A stretch of DNA of 64,000 nucleotides from Henckelia pumila (Eukaryota > Streptophyta > Magnoliopsida > Lamiales > Gesneriaceae): NCBI RefSeq assembly GCF_033568475.1, contig NC_133123.1, positions 2,108,001 through 2,172,000 on the forward strand. The letters are read 5' to 3'. Below, in pieces: positions 24,532 through 37,547 of this stretch (its first letter is position 1; the number at the start of each line of letters is the position of its first letter). The notes beneath the pieces are model-generated. The model saw nothing but the letters and a program-made list of their open reading frames with translations. It searched no databases and was not told the DNA's origin. Made by a program: the position numbers and the translations under genes.

Positions 24532-24644
24532 GCAGTTGTTTGCTTCTTTTTTGGTAACTATACATGGTGTTGCAACTACAGCTAAACACAGTGGTTGCAG
24601 CTGCAGCACCATGTATAGTTACCAAAAAAGAAGCAAGCAACTGC
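24532..24644. other. Near-perfect 43-bp hairpin just beyond the BAH/agenet stop
   Basis: Arms 24532-24574 and 24602-24644 pair over 43 positions with only two exceptions. These would be G-U pairs in a plus-strand RNA and A-C mismatches in a minus-strand RNA. The loop is 27 bases. The core arm is a perfect 30-bp match centred on TTTTGGTAACTATACATGGT. It lies 24 bases past the stop codon of the minus-strand gene, so it is probably in that gene's 3' UTR. It could be a small-RNA precursor, a foldback element or a recent inverted duplication. Confidence 0.85.
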
Positions 24645-24667
24645 AGCAGCCCAACCATGTTCCGGTT

Positions 24668-27600
24668 TCATGGCTTAGACTGGCAGCCAATGTCTGGCAT
24701 TGCATTGCCCTCATTCACAGAAACTGCGCCAGACTTTCCTTCCCCGTCCCTGGGAAATTGGCTTTTATCAGTTTCAGGGCCTTCAACTTTCTGAGAGCCG
24801 CATTCATTCTTATTCTCCTCTGGAGAGGTATTAGTGTTGGAGAATACTGGGAGCGGCGGAAGTTCCAGGGTCGGGTTCAGAGTTGACGTTAAGAAAGAGA
24901 GTATGTCCGCCTTCGGCTTGACATTTACCCATCTGTTGTCTATCCAGTCCCTTGAAACTCTTACATTGTTCCTCTCAATAGTCAAGAACTTGCTCTCTCC
25001 TGCCACAAAAGGATAACTAAATCGAACCCCTAACACTGAGACATTAAAGGAGCAAATTGAAATACATACCAGGCAAGTAAACTTGTAGTTTAGTTGCGTT
25101 TGACGGGTCGCAACCAATTACAACTCCTTCCCACCAGCCATCGTGCCAGCGGGCATCAACTGCCACTCCCACCTCAAGCTTGGAGTCTGAAGAATCCTCA
25201 GAAGGCCATAGCCTGACTGTGAGGCGGCCAGCACATCTTATACCTAACTTATCAGGATCTGCCACTCTGGCTACTGGAACACATTCCTGTACAATTCACA
25301 TTTCTATAGATTACTAGGAGTAATATATATTTAGCTACTTGTCGAAATCACCAAGTACCTATTTCCAAGTATGCGGTCTGGTTATTTGACAGAGGAAACT
25401 GCAATGGATATTGCACAGAAAAGAGAGAAAAACAAAACATGCAATGCATATATACCTCAAGTTTCCCATTTCCATCAGCATCATCGACATCAAGGTATTG
25501 AACCCTCAGGCACCTTTTTGCTAAACGCAAGATTTTGCACCTGAACCAACAGCCTCGCATGCCACTGTCCTGACAAAGAAGCTCAATGTTATCACCGACC
25601 TTGAACGGGACTGGACCCAGTGGCTCAGACACAACAAGATTGTTATCCATAGGTCTCTTGCTTGACAGTTTGGTTTTCATTCCTTGGCTACTCGTTTCAC
25701 ATTTTTTGCCCTGGTTGTCCAATGCTGAAGAAGTTTGATTCCCAATAGTCTGATTTGCACTTCCACTTTTAGTACTCTTGGAACCGTGCCTTACAGTTTC
25801 CTCAGGAGCAGAAATTTCTAATTCTTGAGTTAACTTCTTGCTCTCCTTGCATTGCCGGGCAAAGCATTCCAGAGTATAAATGATTGGCTGAGTAGAGTAG
25901 CCGCGCAATTTACTTAAGCTAAAGGGCTTCACACTTTTGTTTATAATTTCCCTATGGCAAAAAAAAGTTCCAAACGATATGCTTTGTGGAAGAAGCGCCA
26001 AACATTTCTCAAAATGATTAGGAGTCAAAACTGCAGCCAGACCATCAATGCACTCTGCACTTATTTCCTGCTCAATAGGAATCATAAAAACTTCTCTTCC
26101 GTTGGAGCTCGAGCTAGGAATTTGAAAATTAATTTCCTCTTGAAAACTTAGCCATCGCACTTTAACCATTTTCTCCCCCTGCAGATCCTCATACATATCT
26201 TCAATGTAGCCTACAAGGTCCTTCTCACCTTCGCCCATGACCCATACAAAGGAATACACCTACAGGTCATGACTATGATTGTGAGAACTATTACAAAGGT
26301 GAGCCGGCAAATCCAAGATTAGTAGCATATTTGAGACTTACAGGTATTTTAGTTCCTCTTCTGCAGAAAGCTGGATAATGAGTCAGCTGTTTACAGCACT
26401 TCCAAGATTCACCTGACCACACAATATCTGAATTTTCTTCTACCGTTGCACTGGACCCTTGGATCTGAAATCAAGATTTTCAATCGATCAAATAATAAGA
26501 CCTGTATCTAGGCAGATATTATCAGAAAACATTTGCATGGAGCAAAATAATGAGAATTACCTCTTCATCTGAAGGACTGGGACTTCGACGAGTGGAGAAA
26601 CGAGTCATCACTGACACGAGATATTGTAGAGAAGGTGTGGTATCAAGCAATCGCTGGTGCTCTGACAGGGATTTAGCATGCAAAATGTTAAATTACTTGA
26701 ATATATTCAAGTTAACGAAAAATTAATCCAATTGTTGCTATAAGAAATCTAAACTCTTAACTTCAACTTCCAAGATTCACAGCTTCCATTTCTTCTATTA
26801 CTAGCTCAAGTTGGATCTCATCGTTACAAACCATCTCAATTAAGTAAAGAATGAAGTTTCAATCATTTCAAGCTATGTATCTCAAAATAGTTGTCAGAAG
26901 TGCCTTGAAAAGCAGTTCTTCTGCAAAATTCAATTATCTATCTTTATTACACGACATTTTTGTATTATGTTTCGTTCCCCTTTCCATGATTGATAGCAAG
27001 ACTGCTTGACAAAAGCTAAATTAACAGTAGGAACAAATCATAGTGCTCATTTCATATATTCAGCAGAATATGAGATGTGACCAAGAGATATAGAACAAAA
27101 ACACCAATCAAATATACTTCAAATAATTTCCACAAAGTTGCCAGATGAGGTGTAGCCTAATGAAAACAGCAAGCGGAAAAGAAGCCCTGGCAGTTCAACA
27201 CGAAAATTAAAGAATGCAGCATCAAGATAAAAAACAGAGCGGCAAATCAATAATAGTTGGAAAATTAAGGCAAATGATATTTAATAGCGACCTTTAAGTG
27301 CATGAGGACATACAAAAGGCTTAGTTGAAGCATGTAAAATACCAATGCTGACAGATTACTTCAATCGAACTTCAGAATCTCAGTATTGAGCAAAGCATTG
27401 GTTCAAAGAAAGTCACCACTTATTTTACAGCACTTTCGTAATAGAAATGTACTTCCTAATCGAAGTTAGGAGATTAAGAACAACTTGACATTGATCGAAA
27501 TTTTTTAAGGTGAAATTGTAAAAATAAGGATACGACATTACAAGTAATATCATTCAAAACAAATCTAGCCAAATTGAGAAAGTAAATATAACAGGATTGG

Positions 27601-30600
27601 TATTTTTGGCATAACATAGAGATAATTACGCAAGATAGGTGTCAGATCCGTGAATGAATAATAGCAAGGAACTCTCAATTGAAATAAGTTAGCCTAATAC
27701 TCGACACAAGTGTGTTCCCCCCCTCCCACCAGCATACGCCTGTGTGGACAAATTCATGCTCAAACAAGAATACACAATCAAGGCAAAAGCAAAAAAAAAT
27801 ACATACATCTATACAAAGCCAAAGAAGATGAATTCACCAAAATCCAAACTTTAAACATAAAATCGGTACAATCACACGAAAATGAGAAGGCCTTTCTTTC
27901 CCCAGATAAGTGATTTGAAGTATTTTATGAATAGACTTCTCGCCGAGGAAAGCTTTAGGCATCTACAATTTTTACCTTGAACGCGATCGGAGTAAGACAG
28001 AGTCTCCAAAGTAAATCGCAAAAGAAAGAATAGGAAACACTACACCTTTTCCTGTATTTAACATTTGAATTGATGCTACATCTGTCCCACGTTTTCTAAA
28101 ACACGTTTACATCTTCAATTGGTTTTAAGATAATTTTTACAACTCGCTGATTCTCATAATAAACGACACAAATTAAACACCATTTTCCTATCTGGCAATA
28201 CAATGGCTTTAGCCGAGCCAATGAGAGACTCGGAAGAGATAAAACTATGCCAAGCAAAATCTAAAAGAGATTTTCATAATAGGATTGACGACAAAAAAGT
28301 AGATTTTAGAACTCATGCAGGATTCGCACACCACGTGTAATAAGCATTACAATCCTATAAACAACATAGAGGTGCCCACCTTTGCATTGTTGTATCATTA
28401 CTTCAACCACTTCCTCGGTTATTTCCAGAAATATTATGATTTCATAACTTTCCAGCAATATTACCTGGCTAAGGATAATAAGCATTTGGTTCAGTAATTC
28501 CTCGTTTCAGATTTCAAGGTTCTTTTCGAGTTGTTATATTTATTGATTTCAAAACTTTCATACATAGTGAAAGATCAAGGTTCCTTTTGACGTTGATGTG
28601 CAAGTGAAAATGCTTAAGGAGGTATATATTTATTCCGTATGATATTTCCTTACTCCCTATATCAGAATAACATGAATATTCATGCATTGATTCAAATTAT
28701 AATAACTCATTGCCAACCACGAACTGTTACTTGTAAAAGAGTCCTAAGAGTGCATGGAATAGTGATGGGGATCAAACAAAGGAAATGATGGCAAGAAGGC
28801 AGCTAATCAACTACATTAGAAGATTGAACCATGGTATCTTATCGACTCGATCACACAATCAGTTGTTTGGGCAAACATGCCATGAATTGCGTTAAGAAGT
28901 GTATTCATTGGTGCGAGGCAGAACTAGTATACAGGATTAGTCCTATAAACAAAAAAATTATCAAATTTAATTCTCATAATTGACATGATCCAGGGGATAC
29001 TTGATAGAACATAAAAATTATAATATCATCATCCTTTCGTTGTTAGACTTGTTTTGTCTCCTTTTCCGATTCGAATTTATGTTACACATGTAGATGCTTG
29101 ACTATACAGGGATAACATTCATCATTTTTAGAAAAGTGTTGGAACTTTTGGAAGCTTTGAAATCACTAAGAATGAAGTGATTGTTCAACTTGTATGCATA
29201 TGTGAGATATATTATAACCAGAAGTTCGCGGTGGAATGGATTGGTTATGATAATAAGAACCAACTAAATCTATAGGGAAATATCTGAGTAGCAAATTAAA
29301 CAAAAGTAGAAAGGGGACCAAAGAAGCAAATGTTGTGACGAAGGTTCGAAAGAAATCCATGAATATATTTAATATGCTTTTCAGTTCGACGTTGTAACAA
29401 GAAGTGCTGAAAATTAACCGTGAAGTCAATTTCGTGATCAAATAGTCACAAAAGAGAAGCCCCATCACTTCCTGGTGCTCTCTATAAGTTTGACCATACC
29501 GAATGAATTGTGCGATTAATAATGTCTTAGAAAGCAAAAGGCTAGTTTACTAAGACATTGGTATTAGATTTTCTTTTGTTTAAACAGGACACATTAGGTT
29601 ATAAAATTATGATAAATTACTCAGTCCAGGTATACAGAATAGGTAAAATTAAGACAACATAATTTATGTGGATATTGCGACATTTTTTTTCTTGTAAACA
29701 AACCAAATATTGAGACCTAACACACCCCCATGAAAGTATCGACTAGGCTAAAATGAAAAGAAGTTCAGTAAACTATCTCAATCTAAAAGTATGAAATTTG
29801 AAGAAAATTTTAGACATGAAACATAGCCCAATCTCCATATTGACACACCGATATTCATAAGTTTATAACACATAAAGCTCAACAAAACAAAGTTTGACTC
29901 CAAAAACTGTCAGTGAATAAATAAGTGCCACTCTTGTACAATAACCGTTTCTAGTTAAAGTGCATACAATGCGAATGGTAGATTACTCACAGTTTTGGGG
30001 TGTAAATAGATAAAACTGTTTGTAGCTAAGAGATGCTCAAGCATCATGGAAAAACTCCTGATCATTAAATGAGTCTATTGCCAAAATGATGCTAAACTCT
30101 TGGATATGGAGAAACAAATGAATGAACCAAAATGAGAAATAAACTCAACAAGTTCCTGCTTCGTATGCCAAAGAGACTGGAGGAGTTAATCTAATGTCAA
30201 TACTCCCCCCTAAACTTTCTCTTCAGACGACAAGTTTTTATGTCATTTTCTTTTCAATCAGCAAACAAGGAAATATCTAAATTTTAGGAAATAAATCATA
30301 AAGACGTGAATATTTCATTCCACCAAAAGGAAGGCTCCAATTGTCAGTAATTGGAAAGGAATAAAATAATAAAGACATCCCAAGAGAAAATGGAAACACA
30401 TTCGTCTACCAAAGCCTACGCTGACGCTGCATCTAGTTCATCTGAAAAATTGAACAGTGAGCAGAGATATAAAAACTCAAGGATACATAACAAACAATTC
30501 ACAGATCATTTCTACATAGTGGGGAACTTATTTGAAAAATATTGTCTTAACAAACTAGAAATGGCCGAGCACATGGCTAGTTGATGGCTCGGAAAACTTA

Positions 30601-31202
30601 ATAAAGGGAAGAAAAGTAGCATTTCACATGAAGCATTGACAAAAATATAAGCGCCAAATGCATAAACTTAACATCTAAATCACAAAAGCTTCTGAATTGT
30701 CTCTCTGTGTGGTGCACAACCCCCTGCATAGTTTTCAAGGCCTGATTATCCTAATGATGCCGTCTTTGCAATGATTAGCTGTACCTCATGCAACTTACCT
30801 ATTGGAAACTCACAACGTGAATATAGAATTCTCAAAACAACTGAAGTTCTATATACAAGATTTCCCTTAAAATCATTTGTTTCAAATTATTAGAATAAAT
30901 AAACATTGCATACTTGAATCAATCAGAATTGGAGAGCGTTTTGAGACTAGTGACACAAGCCATTCCACCACATCACGTCTTGTTTGCCATTTCTTTCCAT
31001 CATGGACTTCTCTGGTTGGTCCAAACACTCGTATGAAATCCCTCGTAACTGTATAGATCATGTGCTTCCCTCTCTCAGTCCCCACCACAGCGAGGAGATG
31101 ATACCCAGTGGTGTCCCTAATGATATAGTGAATAGTACGGTTGCCCTTTTCCTGTGAAATCACACGCTCTTCCCATGCCCTCATCACTTGTTCCTCAGAC
31201 AT
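24668..31202 (-). CDS. BAH plus agenet domain chromatin-reader-like protein (621 aa)
   Basis: Minus-strand exons: 31202-30914, 26661-26561, 26464-26342, 26259-25456, 25286-25070 and 24999-24668, all GT-AG and in phase. Residues 1-97 form a conserved plant-specific N-terminal module ([39 protein letters not shown]). Residues about 150-275 form a BAH domain ([50 protein letters not shown]). Residues about 385-545 hold two agenet/Tudor-like repeats ([54 protein letters not shown]). The layout matches the Arabidopsis AT1G68580-type agenet/BAH protein. Such domains read histone tails; this protein's target is not known to me. The second intron (26662-30913) is 4.25 kb, far longer than the others. 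Confidence 0.88.
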
Positions 31203-31800
31203 GCTGATCAACCAAAACATAAAGATAGATAAAACGTCACAAACAAAATCTTCATTCACTGGTTACCCCTCACATGAAACAAGAAATCCAAGTTGTGATC
31301 GCACAGAATGCATCAAGCCCCGTGTACTTGCATTTCTAAAAACCAGATGTCTATAAATCACCAGGCTAATTCTGGTTTCACAGAGCATGGAAATAAATTC
31401 AAAAGAAAAGAAAGTAAAAAATAACAATTAAACCCCACCAAGAACCAGAACAAATTCAAAAGGTGGCATATCATTCTCTGTATCGCTGAACTAAACTAAA
31501 GATCGTTTCTTTACACCAAAAAATCGAAATGCTGTGTTGAATTTCGACCGACCTCAACACCATCCACAAAAAAACATTAAAAAAAAAAAAAACTAGCATT
31601 CACACGCAAAAACCACCGATCAAACAAACAAAAAGGCTTCTGCGTACCTTAAAAGCTTGAGCAGCAAGAACTCCCAACAACGAAAACCCGAAGAATCAAA
31701 GTAAAGAAAGCAAATACACACCGAAGAAATTTCAAAATGGGCCGAAGGGAAGAAAACAACTGGGACTGAGCTCAGCGCAGGGAATGAGACAAATGATGAG
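31203..31800 (-). other. 5' leader of the BAH/agenet gene with a 444-bp leader intron
   Basis: On the minus strand a donor AAG|GTACGC lies at 31647 and an acceptor GATCAG ends at 31204, one base before the ATG. The leader exon would run from about 31790 to 31648 and the intron from 31647 to 31204. The transcription start is approximate. The sequence above 31750 is less AT-rich, which suits a promoter. Confidence 0.55.
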
Positions 31801-33550
31801 TAGGATATTTGGTGGAAACTTTTGGCGGTTAAGGGTTAATGACTGCTCACTGAGTACCCAAAGATGGTTGATTCAATAGACAGAGAAGGTCTCGTTGGCG
31901 GGCAGAGGCAGAGGCCAAGTGCCATGAACACACGCTACACTGCTACATGGGTTTTGCGGAGAATTTGCTTACACATTACAGGTATGAATTACGAGGATAA
32001 CAGAATTTTCCTATAAAAGACTTGCTTTTGTAATTACTATTTGATTCTTTGTTGCTCGATAATATACGATTAATTTGATTTTTATTATTTAGATAAGATT
32101 CTTGATTCTTGTTTAAGATTTGAATGAGTTTAAGGTTGTCAAAAAATTAACTTGTTTACTTCAATGAGAAAGATAAATTAAGCAAAACTTTTGATTTGGG
32201 TGTTCGAGTTTGAACGAGATTTCACGTGCATGCATCGATTGAAATTATAAATTTTGTGCCAATATTTATTTTGCGTATGGAATCATTTCAGATATATATA
32301 TATAATATAAGTATTTTGGGTATTTCTTGAATTAATTTTTATATATATTGTGTATTACAAAAATACTACTTTCAAATAATGAAATTGATTGAAGATTAAA
32401 TTATTTTGAATCTATTTCTCGTGTACAATTAATTTATAATCTGATTGGTTTTTATAACAAATCAAATTAATTGGGTAAGGAAAAATTAGATTACTCGGGA
32501 GCATCGACCTAAACAGTAAACAATACACCATGAACAATTTTACTTTTGCCAAGTGAGACAATCGAATATTGGGCCCCATTTTTTCGTTGTAAATCACCTG
32601 AATGGCCCATTAGCCCATTAGCCCATGTTAAAGCAAAACTTTAATTCCAAACCCAAATCTGATCGGCATTTTATAGGTCCAATAGCCCCAATTCTTTTTC
32701 TTCGGCTCAAATAATAATGGTATGATCCTTCCGTTTCGATAGATGAGATCCTAGCATATGAGTAATATCCAAACCATGCATTCAACATTTCGTATTTTTA
32801 CACATAGATGTAATTAATTATATATTGTTAACGTGGCAAATCATGGAACATTAGATCTATATTGGGGTATTACCATATGCTAGGTTGAAATCTACCTTCG
32901 ATTTCTTCTGTCTGGCGTCAGAATGTGTCAATATTTAGGGTGGTTGGTGACCGAATATTCAAATGTATTAATTGACAAAAATACTCATATTTTCACATTT
33001 CAATAAATTGATTGTCGATATAAATAGTAATAGATAATAACTCTCACTTTCATATTTGTTTTTTTTTCAATTTAAAAATTATTAAAACATTCATTTTTTT
33101 AATATAACATATATGTACAAAATCTTCGTGTACATATCTTCATTTTTTGTGACGTGTGAACCCGCAACCGCTATTTTCGGTGCGCACTGGATAAAACCTC
33201 TGGCTAATGCAATAACCTGCAAACCAAGAAGGTGTTGATAGGGGGAATCGAACTCCTGACCTCTGGCCAAAAGTTCCTTATTCCACCAACTTGGACACCC
33301 TCTTAGGGGCCATGTACATATCTATTACTATATAATAAAGCAAGAAGATACTATAATAACTACTTTTGGTATATATATGTGAACTTCTATATTTATCCTT
33401 ATTAACTACCACTAATCCAAATCTATCCTTATTAAATACCATTAATTTTATATATTATCAATTAATTTTTTCATAACTTGGTCGATTTATTTTGTATTTT
33501 AAAATTAAAATCAAGTTTTTTTCAATCAATTTTTCATCTCGCAAAATATG
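31801..33550. other. Intergenic, AT-rich with one SINE-like relic
   Basis: About 1.75 kb. Upstream region of the BAH/agenet gene followed by AT-rich spacer with TA tracts near 32290-32300. A tRNA-like SINE relic lies at 33150-33307. No coding frame is supported. Confidence 0.5.
33150..33307 (-). mobile_element. tRNA-derived SINE relic
   Basis: On the minus strand it begins near GAGGGTGTCCAAGTTGGTGG (box A-like) and carries GGAGTTCGATTCCCCC (box B-like) about 30 bases later, followed by a non-tRNA body. This is the layout of a tRNA-derived SINE. The 3' boundary is uncertain and no target duplication is visible. Confidence 0.5.
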
Positions 33551-33613
33551 ATATTTTAAAATACAAACAATATAAGTACTATTAGATTACATACACGATA
33601 GTTTAATATTTTG
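33551..33613. repeat. 63-bp direct repeat, left copy
   Basis: Identical over 63 bases to 37362-37424 (starts ATATTTTAAAATACAAACAA, ends GTTTAATATTTTG). The two copies flank the foldback element exactly. The stretch is too long for a normal transposon target duplication and may be a repair-made duplication. Confidence 0.9.
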
Positions 33614-36600
33614 ATCCCTTATTTTAGACCTCATTCCTGATTTGGTCCTTCGTTTTTACATCAACCCAATTTAGTCCCTCGATTTTCGTCGTTTCCGCAA
33701 TTGGTCTATCCGTTTAATTAGACGTCAAAACGAACGGAATGACCTGCTAAGCCGAGGGACTAAATTGGGTCGATGTAAGAACGGAGGACCAAATCAGGAA
33801 TGAGGTCTAAAATAAGGGACTAAATTGGGAATTATCCCCTCATTCTAGCATTACTTTTGGCTAAATAATTTTTTTATCAGTTATATTTATAAAAATATTG
33901 TTTGCCTAAATAAAAATATTTTATAAAAATTCAACACATGCCATATTAATATTATTTTTTAAAATTTAAACACATAAAAAAATTCTCGTTTATATATAAT
34001 TAAAATGTGAAAGTTTGATTTTAAAAATTTAAATTATACTTAGTAAAAATAAATAAATATTTGTTAACAAAAATCAAAATTTTACAAAATAAATATTAAT
34101 GATGACAATATGTTTTAAATATACATTTTTTTCAAACATAAAATATTTTCGGAATGAACTCATCAGGTTTGTTAATATAATTGAAAAACCTTCATAAAAA
34201 ATAATAAAAAGATATTTTTATTTATGTTAACCAATATTTTTATAAATATAACCGATCAAAAAAATTCCATTTAATGACTTTACTTTTTTATTTTCGTCTC
34301 CTTAATAATTTTTTTGATGGACATCAAAAATGAAATTTAAAATTAAAATTTATCAATTTTGAGAAACAAAATTCCACATTTATAATAAATAAATTATAAG
34401 TTTATAAAAATATTTTTTTGGAATTTTTTTTTATCTCAAAATTGATAAATTTTAATTGTAAATTTTGATTTTGATGTCCATTTTAAAAATTATTAAGGAG
34501 ACGAAAATAAAAAAAGTAGAGTCATTAAATGAAATTTTTTTGATCGGTTATATAAATATTTTTTAAAATATTGCTTAACATAAATAAAAATATATTTTTA
34601 TTATTTTTTATTATAAATTTTATTTTTTAATTACGAAGTTGTTATAACAGTTGTTGACTTATTTTAATTTGTTTGAATTTATGAAAAATTTTCAATTATA
34701 TTAACAAACCTAGATGAGTTCATTCGAAAAATATTTTATGTTTGAAAAAAAAATGTATATTTAAAACATATTGTCATCATTAATATTTATTTAATTTTGA
34801 TTTTTTAATAAATATTTATTTATTTTTACTGAGTATACTTTAAATTTTTAAAATTAAACTTTTACATTTTAATTATATATAAACAAAACTTTTTATTATG
34901 TGTTTAAATTTTAAAAAATAATACTAATATGGTATGTGTTGAATTCTTATAAAATATTTTTATTTAGATAAACAATATTTTTATAAATATAACTGATAAA
35001 AAAATCATTTAGTCAAAAATAATGCTAGAATGGGGGGATAATTCCCAATTTGGTCCTTCATTTTAAACCTCATTTGTAAGGACCCGATTTTAATATGTTA
35101 ATTAATTTGTGTGTTACAAATATATATTATTAAATATCGATTTATATACGATATTAAAATGCATATTTTATTTATAGAGCACACAAGAATTAAAATAACT
35201 CGAAACGGGTTAAATTCTAATCCCGAATGAATAAAACAAAATACACATTAAACTAATACATATCTATTAAACTAAATATGGATAAACATATATACGACTC
35301 TCTCTCCTCGTCTTTTCCACCGGCTTCTGCGTCTTCTTCTTCCTTTTCATTTCAAACTTTTCTCGTTGCTTCAAATCGCTGTATCTTTGCCATCGGTAAT
35401 CGATTTTCGAAAATAAATATAGTTCTGGAATCCTCACGACGTAAGCTTTCTTATGGTACCAATATTGTAAGGTTTTATCGCGTCGCTCGAAGCTCGAATT
35501 CCGACAGCCGCCGCCATTCGCCGCTGCTTCGCCGCCGATCGCCGCTTGCTGCAGGAGGAAGGTTATTCAGGCTAGTTGGAGCTTTATTCCTTAGCTTTGA
35601 GGTAGATTTCGAGATTAGAGTTTTAAATTTTGGGAATTTTGATTCAATTGACTTTCGATGATTGATATTTGATTTATTATTGGTTGTAGGTATTATATCG
35701 GAGTTGATTGAAGGTATAGACTATTTTTCAAAAATCATTGGGGCAATATTTCGAATTTTCAGATTATTATAATTGGGGATTTTCAAATTTTAGTGAGTGT
35801 TTAGATCTCTAGAAAATATAAATGAGAATTTTTGAAATTTGTAGGAATTTTTGAAAAAATTCAGATTGTTCTAATTTCGGTATTTCGACGTTTAAGAGTC
35901 GTATATTCAATATATGGACATTGATAGAATGCTTTGATATGAAATATGAAATTTTGGAAATGTTAGTTTGATTTTTAGATTTAGTTTCAATAATTCTCAG
36001 ATTTGTACTAAGGATTAGGAATTAATATGCATAAATGGTTTTTCACAGGATTGGAGTATTCGAATAATACTTGAGATATTTTTGTGGTAAATTAAGTGTT
36101 GGTTGAGGTACGTATGAACCGTTTAATTACGACGCCTATAATGGCATGTAATGATATTAAGTATTTTGTAATGAGTGATAACGTGTTTTATGTGCTTATG
36201 TGGATTATATGATTGCATTCACTCATTTACAATTTTTCATAGCACGTTGAGGCTTGACTCCTTTGATTGCTATTGATATTGATCTCTTGAGATGTATTGA
36301 GTCATCGATGGAGCGAGTGACATTATTTAGTGCACTCTTGAGTTAGCACGAGACCGAGCGGGTAGCAACCGTGCTCTCGATGCTACGTACGATACTCCTG
36401 ATGACAGCACGAGGCCAGACGGGTAGCTTCTGTCGCCCTCGATGCTACGTGTGTGGATTAGCAGTGATGATTCGAGGTCTGCTGCGTTCCTGGCACGGGT
36501 GGCCACTGAGATTATTGTGATACGTTTCGTTTGGACTCCATTTGGTATCCCTTATTCTATTGATACCTGTCACGCATTACATTGCATTTCATTGCATGTA

Positions 36601-37361
36601 CTTGATTTTATTTATGTCATTTATATTTGTCGTAATTTTTCTAGTTCTTCGTACTGGGGTCTGACCCCTGTTTTCTTTTTATGTTGTGGTTGTTTGTGAT
36701 TCCATAGCAGGTTATCCAGAGGGATTTGACGCGTCTGGTGGAGCGTCATCTAGTGGTACCCAGTGAGTCGAGCTTGGAGTCATGTTCCCAGATATATTTA
36801 TATATCAGTTTAGCGAGTTTTATATTTGCCGGGGTGATGCCCTGTGTATCTGTATCGATAGTTTTGGACTTTGTTATGAATTGGTATTTGTGTGACCGAG
36901 CCTTGCCGGCTCTGCATGTGTTTAGTCCTAGCCAGTGCGGCTATAGGTTTGTGAATTGGAGTTGTGACTCTATTTTCGAATATATATTGCTGGTTGTGTT
37001 GTACAGGTTTTTGGGATGTCCTATTTACGAATAGGTCATGCCGAATTTTCTATAGGCCCAAAACGCAAATTTTTAACTCGTTTTCGCTGTTTAAATTAAT
37101 TAATCCTGGTTGTTTGATCATTAAATATTAAATCAGGACACGGGCCCTTTCATCATTACTAATTCGGTCCTTCGTTCTTACATCGACCCAATTTAGTCCC
37201 TCGGCTTAGCAGGTCATTCCGTTCGTTTTGACGTTTAATTAAACGGATTGACCAATTGCGGAAAAACGACGAAAATCGAGGGACTAAATTGGGTCGATGT
37301 AAGAACGGAGGACCAAATCAGAAACGAGGTCTAAAATGAGGACCAAATTAAAAATTATCCC
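33614..37361. mobile_element. Long foldback (palindromic) element, split by a solo LTR
   Basis: Structure without the LTR: a roughly 225-bp self-complementary module (33614-33837), a long AT-rich palindrome centred near 34430 with arms of about 600 bp (33838-35035), and a second self-complementary module (35036-35074 plus 37158-37361). The modules share pieces such as GACCCAATTTAGTCCCTCG, AACGGAATGACCTGCTAAGC and GGTCCTTCGTTCTTACATC with their own complements. The module plus palindrome order recurs at 63276-64000, so it is one element family. The right end is GGGAATTATCCC-like; about 20 bp of the left end are missing. No coding capacity, so non-autonomous. Superfamily not assigned. Confidence 0.8.
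35075..37152 (+). mobile_element. Solo LTR, Ty3/Gypsy-like (2.1 kb)
   Basis: A 2,078-bp unit that starts TGTAAGGACCCG and ends CGGGCCCTTTCA, with the TG...CA ends of an LTR, and is flanked by the 5-bp target duplication TCATT (35070-35074 and 37153-37157). No internal retroelement region is present, so this is a solo LTR left by recombination between two LTRs. It sits inside the right module of the foldback element and is therefore younger. Assignment to a Gypsy-like family rests on its length and TGTAAGACCC-like start. Confidence 0.8.
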
Positions 37362-37424
37362 ATATTTTAAAATACAAACAATATAAGTACTATTAGATTA
37401 CATACACGATAGTTTAATATTTTG
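37362..37424. repeat. 63-bp direct repeat, right copy
   Basis: Identical to 33551-33613; see that entry. Begins directly after the GGGAATTATCCC-like end of the foldback element (here ATTATCCC). Confidence 0.9.
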
Positions 37425-37547
37425 GTCATCTAAAACTATTTTCTGATTTGTGTTTTACTTAGACTAGCACAGAGTGTCAAAAGCTCACAATAAATATCAC
37501 CGAATACATTTGTATATTTTAAAAGTTTATTATCTCTTCGTCTCAAC

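Noticed and set aside
29166-29537. Minus-strand 123-residue frame in the long BAH/agenet intron
   Set aside because: Hydrophobic and without a recognised domain, splice partner or promoter; kept only as a remark in the intron finding.
33240-33300. Functional tRNA gene on the minus strand
   Set aside because: Box A- and box B-like motifs are present, but the sequence does not form a full cloverleaf and continues into a SINE-type body.
35278-35661. Ser-rich 127-residue frame
   Set aside because: It lies wholly inside the solo LTR and looks like low-complexity LTR sequence, not a gene.
36442-37034. Two frames of 85 and 102 residues
   Set aside because: Both lie inside the same solo LTR and have no recognisable protein features.
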